The position numbers and the translations under genes are program-made. Positions 1 to 8,386 of a stretch of DNA of 64,000 nucleotides are shown here, piece by piece. This DNA is from CBDHEY01 sp965262305 (lineage in GTDB: Bacteria > Pseudomonadota > Gammaproteobacteria > Pseudomonadales > Cellvibrionaceae), in assembly GCA_965262305.1 (NCBI GenBank), contig CBDHEY010000004.1, forward strand, positions 124,001 through 188,000, in the 5' to 3' direction. Below the pieces are notes generated by a model. The model saw only the letters and a list, made by a program, of their open reading frames with translations, ran no database searches and was not told where the DNA came from. Each line of letters begins with the position of its first letter. Positions within the stretch are counted from its first letter, which is position 1.

Positions 1-3000
1 ATCTGGATCAGCGCTATCAAAAATATTTACATCAAAAGCTTGTACTTCTCCATCTACATAATACACATGAGGATAACTAGGTTCAGTCAACCAACGTAAA
101 TGGGGCAACAAATTATAAGGGACGTAAGCCCACATTTCCGCACCAAGCTCATGATCCGCTGGATCAAATTCAATACCATTGGTTAAATCCACTTTACCGG
201 CGTTAAAAGCGTGCAGCATTCCATCATTACCGCCTACATATACCATCTGCCTACGTTTATTGTCACCACGAGCATAATGGTTTACAAAATTACCGTAAGT
301 CTCATCACCATAAATCAGATCATAGTTGTCATTGGGTGCACCAACAACTACAGGTGAGGAGTGAACAATATCACCCAGCAAGAAACGCTCACCATCTACC
401 GTTCTCGACCTAAAACCTTCGATATTCTCATAGCCACGAATAAAATTAATAATATCTTGAGTATCAGCCTCTACCGCAGTTGGACCTAACCCGAAATATC
501 CATAGTCAGATGGATCAATTCCATCTGCAACTTGAAACGGAACCTCAATTTCATCCACCCCACCATTTCCCAGAATCAAGCCATCAAAATCAGCATTATC
601 ATCAGCACGATCAAATGCAGTAAAAATATAACGACCGTTTTCAGCTGCGCTTGAGTATACTCGATTGGTTTGAATATTTTCTTCGGGAATAGAACCAATG
701 ACATCACTCGCATTCCAGATGGGCTTGAACTCTTCATCTGTCAATGAATTGTTATCAGGCGTTAAATCATTGGATTCATCTTTTTCGCCATCAACGTTAA
801 CTCCGAACCGACGGAATTTTGTTTCTCCATCTTCTTCATCAAAAAAGATTTCAATGACAGAATCATCATTAGCAAGACTGTTTTTGCTAGTAGGCCCATC
901 ATCTTCTCTTAATTGACCAAGCTCATCGATATATATTCCATGGACGAGACCAACCCACTCTATAGCATCACCAGAGGTCGCGCTTACAACCTCTGGGGAA
1001 TATAGTGCTTGATAAATTGCTCCCTCACCGCTTCCGGTGTTTGCTACAACTGCCGCAGCAGAACCGGCACCTACATTTGCTTGTATTTGTGAGAACGCGT
1101 TATCAATTCCGTCTCTTAAGTCTGAGGGTAAGCTTGCCAATGTATAACCATCAGGAGAACCATCATTATTTATGTCTGCTTCAGTTCCCCCAGAATCAAG
1201 ATTATCAATTAAACCATTTCGATTACGGTCTTCGAACCCACCATACTTTCCGGCCAACCAAAACTGATTCGTACTACCAAGTAAAACCTGACTACGAGGT
1301 TTGTATTCTTGAGTATCAACAGCGAAGGTTCTGATGGTTTGAAAACCATCTACATCTGGACGAACATCATTAACATTTGCCCAATAAGCCATGCCCGCAA
1401 CCCAATACCCGTTTCGTCTGCCAGTGACTCCTAATCCATCTTGCCTCAAAGGGACAAACCTTTCGCCTAGATTTCCAATACCCTCTAATGCACCTACAGT
1501 GTTGGTCGATACTAACGCATTTAAAGGGTCACTATCTGCATCTGCAAATGAAACACCATTTATCGAGGTAATTGCTGGAACAAATTTGCCATCATTTAAC
1601 ACAGCTGGAACCCCAGGAACAGATCCATCTTGGTGAGCAAATATATCACCGACAGATATAGTGTAGTTTTCCTGACAAGCACCACCTAATTCCGGCGGAA
1701 TTGGATCGATCCAACCATCTTCATGACTATTATCTATAATTGGAAAATTATCATATTGAGCCAGATTGTAAGCCTGATCATATCCATGGTTTGTTTCTGG
1801 ACCAATTCCCATAAAATATCTTAGACTTTGATAAAACATCTCACTTACAGGATCGAGACTTTTATAAAACCGATTCAATGCAAAATTGTTTATATAATTT
1901 ATGACTCCAGAGTTATTCACTCCTGTTTCGCTTCCAGCTTCATCATCTGGATCGTATACCATCTGACCAAAAGAATTAAACTCGGCATTTTCATTTTCTA
2001 AAAAACCGCCATCGATGGTATCAGGCTTTATTAATCCAATATATTTCGCATTCGCACGCAACACAGCCCCATCAGTATTGTTTGTTCTATCTGCGACATA
2101 ACTCATCAGAGCAAATCGCATGCTCAGAGCATTCTCTTGAATTTTACCTTCTGGCTTATACCATGTATTATCGCCATCCGTATACTCGACACAGTTGTCT
2201 TCTAAAGCTAACCCATTTGCATTTTTACACGCCTCTACGATGACGCGAAAGGTTCCTTCAATAGTACCATTTTGTCGTCTGAAGTGAACTTGGTTTCCTT
2301 CGTAGCCAGTATTAATTACCTCCAAAGTCCAAGGGTCCCATGGAGTAGAGAGCTCTGGTTCATTTATAAATATTTCACCGTTGCGCGAAGTACTGCGACT
2401 GGGCAGGGTACTATCATTAATTAACTTATTAACAAAAGGCCAACTTGCACCACCGGCAGTATATCTATGTGCACGAGTCAACAATGTCATAGCTCCTGAG
2501 CCTACCGTATCCATAATTCGCGCACCTCCAGTCATCACATACCGGAATTCATCAATCGCTGTCATAGTTGACCAATTCATAAAATTACCACTAAATTGAT
2601 CATCGCCAGAACAAGTTCTATTGGCACCAGGATTATCAACCATCGCAACAGGAGTGAAGTAGTCACCTTCTATATTATTGAGAACAGCGGTATCCTCTAC
2701 ATATGGAGATCCATAATTTTGAATATTGGCAGTATCACTGCTAGCCGTATAAAATTCGTCATCTTCTTCATAATCTTCCGAAGAATAAGTTGAACCATCA
2801 GATTTTATATACGCATAACATTTGTCCGGGTCGAAATAACCAATGTATTCTTCTCGACTGGTATAGCAAATTCCCCATCCACCGTTAACACCACTTCCTG
2901 ACAAAGTGCCATTGACCCTAGCGTCACCACAAGCAGTTCCACCTGGCAATGATCTAATAGCTCTACCCAAACCAGTTTGCACATCAGTATAAGCCTCTGC

Positions 3001-3210
3001 CTGCTGCGTTAATTCCACAGAGAGGTTTATCATGATAAACGGATCCGCAGTTTCACCAATCGCCGGAGGAATTGATGCGAAGTCGTCAGAAGAAACAATG
3101 GAAGAAACTTGAGCTTGCAGCGGTAGGCAAAAACAACTCAATACCAGAAATAATAAAAACTGAAACTTTTTCTTCTTTTTAAAAAAATTAAAAAACATTT
3201 TGGTTCGCAT
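1..3210 (-). CDS. pilY1: Type IV pilus tip-associated protein PilY1 (partial, C-terminus beyond window)
   Basis: The frame is open from an ATG at 3210 to the left edge (1,070 codons seen), so the C-terminus is missing. The N-terminus has a basic stretch, a hydrophobic segment and an LQAQ-like signal peptidase site. PilY1-family landmarks are a YIGYFDPDKCY segment, SGNFMNWSTMTAIDEFR, KYGGFEDRNRNG with an Asp/Asn-rich calcium-loop-like stretch, and the start of the C-terminal beta-propeller (GDIVHSSPVVVG, YVGGNDGMLHAFN). PilY1 proteins sit at the pilus tip and act in pilus extension, adhesion and surface sensing. No von Willebrand A MIDAS motif (DxSxS) was seen in the N-terminal part, unlike Pseudomonas aeruginosa PilY1. 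It is last in view of a fimT-pilV-pilW-pilX-pilY1 order. Identification is firm; the exact start is less so, because a second ATG lies at 3198. Confidence 0.93.
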   Translation of the reverse strand, partial: MRTKMFFNFFKKKKKFQFLLFLVLSCFCLPLQAQVSSIVSSDDFASIPPAIGETADPFIMINLSVELTQQAEAYTDVQTGLGRAIRSLPGGTACGDARVNGTLSGSGVNGGWGICYTSREEYIGYFDPDKCYAYIKSDGSTYSSEDYEEDDEFYTASSDTANIQNYGSPYVEDTAVLNNIEGDYFTPVAMVDNPGANRTCSGDDQFSGNFMNWSTMTAIDEFRYVMTGGARIMDTVGSGAMTLLTRAHRYTAGGASWPFVNKLINDSTLPSRSTSRNGEIFINEPELSTPWDPWTLEVINTGYEGNQVHFRRQNGTIEGTFRVIVEACKNANGLALEDNCVEYTDGDNTWYKPEGKIQENALSMRFALMSYVADRTNNTDGAVLRANAKYIGLIKPDTIDGGFLENENAEFNSFGQMVYDPDDEAGSETGVNNSGVINYINNFALNRFYKSLDPVSEMFYQSLRYFMGIGPETNHGYDQAYNLAQYDNFPIIDNSHEDGWIDPIPPELGGACQENYTISVGDIFAHQDGSVPGVPAVLNDGKFVPAITSINGVSFADADSDPLNALVSTNTVGALEGIGNLGERFVPLRQDGLGVTGRRNGYWVAGMAYWANVNDVRPDVDGFQTIRTFAVDTQEYKPRSQVLLGSTNQFWLAGKYGGFEDRNRNGLIDNLDSGGTEADINNDGSPDGYTLASLPSDLRDGIDNAFSQIQANVGAGSAAAVVANTGSGEGAIYQALYSPEVVSATSGDAIEWVGLVHGIYIDELGQLREDDGPTSKNSLANDDSVIEIFFDEEDGETKFRRFGVNVDGEKDESNDLTPDNNSLTDEEFKPIWNASDVIGSIPEENIQTNRVYSSAAENGRYIFTAFDRADDNADFDGLILGNGGVDEIEVPFQVADGIDPSDYGYFGLGPTAVEADTQDIINFIRGYENIEGFRSRTVDGERFLLGDIVHSSPVVVGAPNDNYDLIYGDETYGNFVNHYARGDNKRRQMVYVGGNDGMLHAFNAGKVDLTNGIEFDPADHELGAEMWAYVPYNLLPHLRWLTEPSYPHVYYVDGEVQAFDVNIFDSADPD

Positions 3211-3256
3211 AAAAACTCCAACCGTGTCTACTCGCAAAACTCAGCGAGTTTTTATT

Positions 3257-3958
3257 CTACAATGGTATTTTTTTCATATATGTGGATTGCAACATAACAC
3301 TTGAACTTCTGTCTCCACTTCCTTCCACTAGTACTGAAATCCTAAATAATGGCTCACCATTATTTCCGTTTCCAATCGGGGTAAGATTAAATGGTAGTCC
3401 TGACTCTGGATCTGGGACAAAACATAAAAATTCAATAATGTATTTAGCATTGACCGAAGTTGAATCGCCAATATTTATATCTATATCTTGATGCTTGCTA
3501 TCATCACTCCAGATACTTGGATCCTCCCAAAATCTTTGATCTATACCATCAAAGCTTTCACATTGATATCGGTATATATCAGTTATTTCGTAATTCCCTT
3601 GAAAACAGAGACCGCCGATATCACTACCACCTGGTGTACCGCCAGAACAATCTTCATTAAAACACCAATTACCTGTACATTCGTCAGGCATTAAATCTGT
3701 CACTTTGGAGATAGTTGCATTATTTTCCAACTCGAGCTCTGCTCGCCGCAATGCAGCTTCTGCAACTGCAAAACGTGTATTACGTTCCTTTTGTGCAGAA
3801 ACCATTTTCATTTCCAAAGAGGAAGACTCAATATTAGTCACACCTAATATAGTAATCGCCGCCAATATGACTAAACTCATGATTAAAGCGGCTCCAGACT
3901 GCTTTGAATAATTTACTGGAAAAGAAAAATGCTTAAATTTAGGCGTAGGCTTATTCAT
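3257..3958 (-). CDS. pilX: Type IV pilus minor pilin PilX
   Basis: This 233-residue protein has a PilX-type leader: a basic N-terminal region, then SG|AALIMSLVILAAITILG, where the prepilin peptidase PilD would cut after Gly. The hydrophobic helix is followed by an amphipathic helix (LEMKMVSAQKERNTRFAVAEAALRRAELELE) typical of the PilX N-terminal family. The usual Glu5 of mature pilins is absent, as is common for PilX. PilX joins the minor-pilin complex that primes pilus assembly and recruits PilY1. It lies 4 bases downstream of pilW and just ahead of pilY1. The C-terminal domain is Cys-rich and variable, as expected. Confidence 0.88.
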   Translation of the reverse strand: MNKPTPKFKHFSFPVNYSKQSGAALIMSLVILAAITILGVTNIESSSLEMKMVSAQKERNTRFAVAEAALRRAELELENNATISKVTDLMPDECTGNWCFNEDCSGGTPGGSDIGGLCFQGNYEITDIYRYQCESFDGIDQRFWEDPSIWSDDSKHQDIDINIGDSTSVNAKYIIEFLCFVPDPESGLPFNLTPIGNGNNGEPLFRISVLVEGSGDRSSSVMLQSTYMKKIPL

Positions 3959-3962
3959 TTTT

Positions 3963-5066
3963 TTACCTATTACGTATTCTAACGGAGCCGCTTACATTTT
4001 GGCGCAAATAACGATCTCCTTCGGGTCCATCTTCTATTAGAATATTTTCCAATGATCTGATTGTCATTTCATATCGAACAGACACTACTTGTGACCATTC
4101 ATAGTCTGTGCTGGATTGAATCGTAGCGGCATTTTCAATTCGATCAACTACACCATCTCCGGCAGTATCCAAGCCATATGTTAATTCGAGAGATTCTACT
4201 CCTTGAGCAAGCTCCTCAACACGAGTTCCAGTACTAGAAGTACCGCTCATAACTCGACGTTTTAAAGCAGGAACATTTTGTAATAAGTTGGATTCAGCAA
4301 TATAGTAGGCATTTGAGACGAAAGGCATGATGCTCGAGTTCTCGGAATATTGTCCGATATCTAAGCACGATGAGGAAGAAGCACCTTGGCACTTGCAAGA
4401 ATCCCCAGGATTAGTAGCAAAAAGCCGTTCGCTACAGTTACCATTATCGTGATTGATTTCACCTGATGTAACAGTATTTGCCTTAAAAAGGCCTGCATTA
4501 CGACAAGAACTATCAACCACCAATAAAATATCTTCTTGCTCAAAACCTGGATTTCCCAGAACATTAAATTTTGTACCAACATGGCTTGAAACAGTAGCAA
4601 TTAAAGATGGATTGCCATAACGAACTATAATAGCGTCCCCGTTTGAACCGTCAGCTTCGATTTGAAATGCTTCAGGATATGATCCAATTTCGCTATAGTC
4701 AAAACCTGTAATTGATTCTAACCCTATACGATTATTTACGGGATTTTTCTCATTGATTTCCAAATCCAACAGCCCCTTATAATCACTTTCTAATATGGAA
4801 GATGCAAAGCCAACACTTCCGCCCTCCCCATAAAAATCCATCTTTGTACAAAAACCACTGCCCGCTAATCGCAAATCACGCTTTAATATCTCTACCGCAT
4901 AACGTGCATTTTCCTGAATAAAACTACTACCTTGCTCGTTATTAAATATGTCCCGACTTGTAAGCAATACACTCCCCAACCCACCCATAATAAACAGACC
5001 AATTCCGATAGAAACAATCAGTTCTACAATTGAAAAACCACCACTGTTTTTCGGTTTAGAAAGCAT
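3963..5066 (-). CDS. pilW: Type IV pilus minor pilin PilW
   Basis: This 367-residue protein has a short leader cut at G|FSIVELIVSIGIGLFIMGG, giving the class III signal with the conserved Glu5. It then has a PilW-like region (NARYAVEILKRDLRLAGSGFC) and a long Cys-containing globular domain. PilW is a minor pilin in the complex that initiates pilus assembly with PilV, PilX, FimT/FimU and PilY1. The start ATG is preceded by GGAG about 8 bases upstream. The gene sits 2 bases downstream of pilV and 4 bases ahead of pilX, so they are almost certainly co-transcribed. Confidence 0.9.
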   Translation of the reverse strand: MLSKPKNSGGFSIVELIVSIGIGLFIMGGLGSVLLTSRDIFNNEQGSSFIQENARYAVEILKRDLRLAGSGFCTKMDFYGEGGSVGFASSILESDYKGLLDLEINEKNPVNNRIGLESITGFDYSEIGSYPEAFQIEADGSNGDAIIVRYGNPSLIATVSSHVGTKFNVLGNPGFEQEDILLVVDSSCRNAGLFKANTVTSGEINHDNGNCSERLFATNPGDSCKCQGASSSSCLDIGQYSENSSIMPFVSNAYYIAESNLLQNVPALKRRVMSGTSSTGTRVEELAQGVESLELTYGLDTAGDGVVDRIENAATIQSSTDYEWSQVVSVRYEMTIRSLENILIEDGPEGDRYLRQNVSGSVRIRNR

Positions 5067-5068
5067 TA

Positions 5069-5614
5069 TTAAATCTCCACTCTCAATTCATAAGTTGAAC
5101 GATTATTATCATCGTCACCTAACGATTCTTGTTGAAAGCTAATGGTAATTTTATAAATGCCAGGGGAATTATTAGTCGGAGACGTGACTTCTTGAATGGC
5201 CCCTTCGCCAAGAGGGAGGTAAAAGCCCAAGTTACCACACCACTTCCATAAATTGTGAGAAACAATATCAGCGCACGCTCCCTCTCCACAATCTGATCCA
5301 ATAGTACCATCTGGTTCATCAGAGTTAGCCTCTGACGTACAAGTAGTACCACTAGGAAAGTTTGTAGCAAATGGATTCGGAATCACTCCAGGATTTGCCA
5401 ACGCTTCAGATCTCATTGCCTCAGCAATATTTTCAGCAAAAAAACCTGCCTGTGAAAACAAATAAGCATTTTGGTTTACTCTCAAAGCATTTACCTGCAT
5501 GGCCAAAACACCGAGTGTACCCACAGCAAGAATAAATAGCGCCACCATGGTTTCAACTAAAGAAACACCTGTCTGATTTGCTTTAGTAATGCTGTTGGTT
5601 CTTAGTTTTCCCAT
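5069..5614 (-). CDS. pilV: Type IV pilus minor pilin PilV
   Basis: This 181-residue protein has a prepilin leader cut at G|VSLVETMVALFILAVGTLG, with Glu5 and the PilV-typical LGVLAMQ segment, then an RVNQNAYLFSQAGFFAENIAEAMRS helix. The start is set by a strong ribosome-binding site (GGAGG, about 5 bases before ATG). PilV is part of the inner-membrane minor-pilin complex. The gene lies between fimT (8-base gap) and pilW (2-base gap) in one minus-strand operon. Cysteines in the C-terminal half suggest a disulfide-stabilised globular domain. Confidence 0.9.
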   Translation of the reverse strand: MGKLRTNSITKANQTGVSLVETMVALFILAVGTLGVLAMQVNALRVNQNAYLFSQAGFFAENIAEAMRSEALANPGVIPNPFATNFPSGTTCTSEANSDEPDGTIGSDCGEGACADIVSHNLWKWCGNLGFYLPLGEGAIQEVTSPTNNSPGIYKITISFQQESLGDDDNNRSTYELRVEI

Positions 5615-5622
5615 AAAACCTC

Positions 5623-6309
5623 CTAAGGCGTACAGTTCAAAGTAACGAAAGTAACGGTCCCGTCATCCGCTTCATAAACACCATCATGTATTCCATCAGT
5701 CCCATTAACATCCGAGCTCAACATACTACGTCCAGACAACCCTACGGAAATAGCACGGTTATATACCGGTGTTTCATTACGCTCACAAACCATTGCTGTA
5801 ACACGATTAGCTCCTGTGCCTGTTTGTAATAGCGCTCCGGTATGATCCCAACTAATGGAAGCCAACGCTGTGCCGGTACTCGTCGCATCGACTACACGAG
5901 TTAAATTTGAACCCTGGTAATCATATGCACGCAAGAGCGTTTCATTACCATTCCTAACACCATCACCATAATTTCCACCACCAAGCCCATTATCGACAAA
6001 AATTATCCAGCCGCTTGCCCAATCGGCAGCGACACCACAAGATGGAACAGCGGCACGCGGTGCGGGGCTTGCACATAGAGATACTACAGTTGATCTCGAT
6101 ACGGCTTCGCCGCGAGCAAAATTGAACGCACTTAGATATTCGTATTGATGAGACCGAACTGCATTGGATTTTTGCATATCCACAAATGAAGGAACCGCTA
6201 GCGTTAACAAAATTGCTGTCATTGCGATTACGATTAACAATTCAATTAGAGTGAATCCGGTTTGCTCAGCTGCATTCATTTTGAGAACATGTGAATCATT
6301 TTTTTTCAT
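5623..6309 (-). CDS. fimT: Minor pseudopilin FimT/GspH family
   Basis: This 228-residue prepilin is cut at TG|FTLIELLIVIAMTAILLTLAVPSF, the canonical class III signal. A GspH/FimT region follows (SAFNFARGEAVSRSTVVSLCAS), then WASGWIIFVD and a C-terminal Cys. FimT/FimU proteins are minor pilins of type IV pili, and FimT is known in some bacteria to bind DNA for uptake. It is the first gene of the pilus cluster. The leader before the cleavage site is 18 residues from ATG 6309; an internal ATG (MNAAEQTG) near 6276 would give a shorter, more usual leader, so the start is uncertain. FimU or GspH naming would also be acceptable. Confidence 0.85.
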   Translation of the reverse strand: MKKNDSHVLKMNAAEQTGFTLIELLIVIAMTAILLTLAVPSFVDMQKSNAVRSHQYEYLSAFNFARGEAVSRSTVVSLCASPAPRAAVPSCGVAADWASGWIIFVDNGLGGGNYGDGVRNGNETLLRAYDYQGSNLTRVVDATSTGTALASISWDHTGALLQTGTGANRVTAMVCERNETPVYNRAISVGLSGRSMLSSDVNGTDGIHDGVYEADDGTVTFVTLNCTP

Positions 6310-6420
6310 GGATAAACTTTACGAAAGAAGAAAAGAGTTTGAAACTTGTAATAGACAATCGGCCATTCATTCCAGACAGACGGGATTGTGGCGTTTAATT
6401 TTTTAATTTTGTGTGATGTA

Positions 6421-6438
6421 AATCCAATATATTGGATT
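6421..6438. promoter_or_regulatory. 18-bp perfect palindrome upstream of fimT
   Basis: AATCCAATATATTGGATT is identical to its reverse complement. It lies in the 164-bp gap between ispH and fimT, about 110 bp upstream of the fimT start. A perfect AT-rich dyad of this size could be an operator for a dimeric regulator of the pilus operon. It is too AT-rich to be a convincing terminator. A second AT-only dyad (6455-6470) lies next to the ispH stop. Confidence 0.3.
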
Positions 6439-6473
6439 AAGAAATTACCGCTGAAAAAAAATTAATTTTTTAA

Positions 6474-7412
6474 TTAGGCTTCTCTTAATGCTTTAGGAAG
6501 CGAAAAACTAATACTTTCTTCTATACCATCTAATTCTTTAGGAGGGTTTGCGCCAAAAGATTGCAACCCTTTTATCACATCTTCCACTAATACTTCTGGC
6601 GCAGAGGCACCAGCAGTTATTCCAATTGCTTTCACTCCTTTAAGCCAGGCTTCATCTAAATCCTCAGGTCCATCAACTAAATATGCATTAGCACCACAAC
6701 GTTCAGCTAATTCCCTTAACCTGTTAGAATTTGAACTATTCGGCGAACCAACAACCAAAACCAAATCACACTCTAGAGCGAGTTGTTTAACCGCGTCTTG
6801 CCGGTTTTGCGTTGCATAACAAATGTCATCTTTTCTTGGTCCCTGAATCTCAGAAAATTTTTCTCTAAGACTATCAATAACACGTGCAGTATCATCCATT
6901 GAGAGGGTCGTTTGCGTAACATAGGCCAAACGAGATGGATCCTTTACAGAGAGAAGTTTTACATCTTTTTCATCTTCGACGAGGTATATATCACCACCAT
7001 TAGCTCGATCATATTGGCCCATTGTGCCTTCTACTTCTGGATGTCCTTCGTGACCAATTAGAATGCACTCGGTGCCCTCACGGCTATATTTTGAAACTTC
7101 TATATGAACTTTAGTCACGAGTGGACAAGTAGCGTCAAATACCTTCAGTTGTCGGCGCTCTGCTTCTTTTTTTACCAATTTAGAAACCCCATGCGCACTA
7201 AAAATCACGATCACATCATCTGGAACGTCATCTAGTTCATCAACAAAAATAGCACCACGCTTTCGCAAAGATTCAACAACAAATTTATTGTGAACAACTT
7301 CATGGCGCACATATATGGGAGCACCAAAAACATCAAGAGCACGATTTACAATGTCTATTGCTCTGTCTACTCCCGCACAAAAACCTCTTGGATTTGCCAA
7401 CTTTATGTCCAC
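6474..7412 (-). CDS. ispH: 4-hydroxy-3-methylbut-2-enyl diphosphate reductase
   Basis: This 312-residue IspH (LytB) is the last enzyme of the MEP isoprenoid pathway, reducing HMBPP to IPP and DMAPP with a [4Fe-4S] cluster. The three cluster cysteines are in NPRGFCAGVDRAI, FDATCPLVTKVH and DICYATQNRQ. The HEVVHNKFVVE and GSPNSSNSNRLRE motifs are also present. The start is a GTG with GAGAGG about 8 bases upstream. It follows fkpB by 22 bases, in the classic ileS-lspA-fkpB-ispH order. The pathway's dxr gene is in the same window (41605-42786). Confidence 0.97.
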   Translation of the reverse strand: MDIKLANPRGFCAGVDRAIDIVNRALDVFGAPIYVRHEVVHNKFVVESLRKRGAIFVDELDDVPDDVIVIFSAHGVSKLVKKEAERRQLKVFDATCPLVTKVHIEVSKYSREGTECILIGHEGHPEVEGTMGQYDRANGGDIYLVEDEKDVKLLSVKDPSRLAYVTQTTLSMDDTARVIDSLREKFSEIQGPRKDDICYATQNRQDAVKQLALECDLVLVVGSPNSSNSNRLRELAERCGANAYLVDGPEDLDEAWLKGVKAIGITAGASAPEVLVEDVIKGLQSFGANPPKELDGIEESISFSLPKALREA

Positions 7413-7434
7413 GTAATTTGCCTCTCAATTAACC

Positions 7435-7881
7435 CTAGTGAGTTACTGTGGGTTCTACCGAAATAATATCTACTTTAAAAATTATGGTTCTTCCTGAAAG
7501 AGGATGATTAAAATCTATCTCAACATCAGTTTCAGAAAAAGAAATAACGACACCAGGCACTTCGGTACCAGATGCATCTTTGAATGTCACGACAAGACCT
7601 TTTGCAAGTTCAATATCACGGAAGTTATCTATTTCAACACTCTGTATGTTATTTGGGTTTTGTTGCCCAAATCCCATTTCAGGTGGAATATCAAAAGTTT
7701 GTTTCGCACCTGCTGATAAACCAAAAAGCACCCGCTCAAAGCCAGGAAGTAAATTTCCATCTCCGACTTTAAACGTAGCGGGTCGCTTATCGAAATTGGA
7801 ATCTATGATTTCACCACTTTGTAAGGACAAAGAAAAATGCAATGTGACTGACGTTCCTTCACCTATAACGATATCACTCAT
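7435..7881 (-). CDS. fkpB: FKBP-type peptidyl-prolyl isomerase, SlpA/FkpB type
   Basis: This 148-residue SlpA-like FKBP has GDGNLLPGFERVLFGLSAG, PPEMGFG and an IF (insert-in-flap) domain ending NHPLSGRTIIFKV. The family catalyses prolyl cis-trans isomerisation and acts as a chaperone. The start is taken as ATG 7881, overlapping the end of lspA by 8 bases; an in-frame GTG immediately upstream (7884) is also possible. The neighbours lspA and ispH are the usual ones for this gene. Confidence 0.92.
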   Translation of the reverse strand: MSDIVIGEGTSVTLHFSLSLQSGEIIDSNFDKRPATFKVGDGNLLPGFERVLFGLSAGAKQTFDIPPEMGFGQQNPNNIQSVEIDNFRDIELAKGLVVTFKDASGTEVPGVVISFSETDVEIDFNHPLSGRTIIFKVDIISVEPTVTH

Positions 7882-8386
7882 CACTTGTTACTTTTTTCTT
7901 TTTAAAAACTGCATCGTAAATTAATAATCCAGCACCACACGTAATGGCTGAATCCGCAATATTAAATGCAGGCCAGAACCAGGTTTGATAATAGACTTCA
8001 ATAAAGTCGACAACATATCCATACAACACCCTGTCATAAAGATTACCTAAAGCGCCACCCAGTACAAGCGCCAATCCAAAAGTTTCATAAGAAAAGCGCT
8101 TACCTAGCTTCGCAATCCAGATCATTAAGCCAATACTCACAACTGCAGCGAGAATACCTAAAAACCAAACCTGCCAACCACCTCCATCAGCAAATATACT
8201 AAATGCAGCACCGTAGTTATGACGAAGAGTAATGTTAAAACCAGTAAAAACTGAAATGACCTGATTATAATCTAAGGCTGAACTAGCCCAGATTTTTGTA
8301 ATCTGGTCAAGAATCAAAACGATAATTGCAATGCCATACCAATTCCATGGCAAAGACAGAAATGACTTAGAAATCGAACTAGGCAT
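7874..8386 (-). CDS. lspA: Lipoprotein signal peptidase (signal peptidase II)
   Basis: This is an inner-membrane aspartyl protease that removes prolipoprotein signal peptides after diacylglyceryl addition. It has about four membrane helices. The catalytic Asp motifs are GALGNLYDRVLYGYVVDF and FNIADSAI. The frame is open much further upstream inside ileS, but ATG 8386 gives 170 residues (the family norm) and has AAGGAG 12 bases upstream, so I chose it; it overlaps the end of ileS by 8 bases. It sits in the ileS-lspA-fkpB-ispH operon. Several lipoproteins encoded near 60-62 kb would be its substrates. Confidence 0.93.
   Translation of the reverse strand: MPSSISKSFLSLPWNWYGIAIIVLILDQITKIWASSALDYNQVISVFTGFNITLRHNYGAAFSIFADGGGWQVWFLGILAAVVSIGLMIWIAKLGKRFSYETFGLALVLGGALGNLYDRVLYGYVVDFIEVYYQTWFWPAFNIADSAITCGAGLLIYDAVFKKKKVTSDE

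Noticed and set aside
698..2793. Several plus-strand frames of 65-110 codons
   Set aside because: All lie antisense to pilY1, which reads through without a stop and has clear family motifs.
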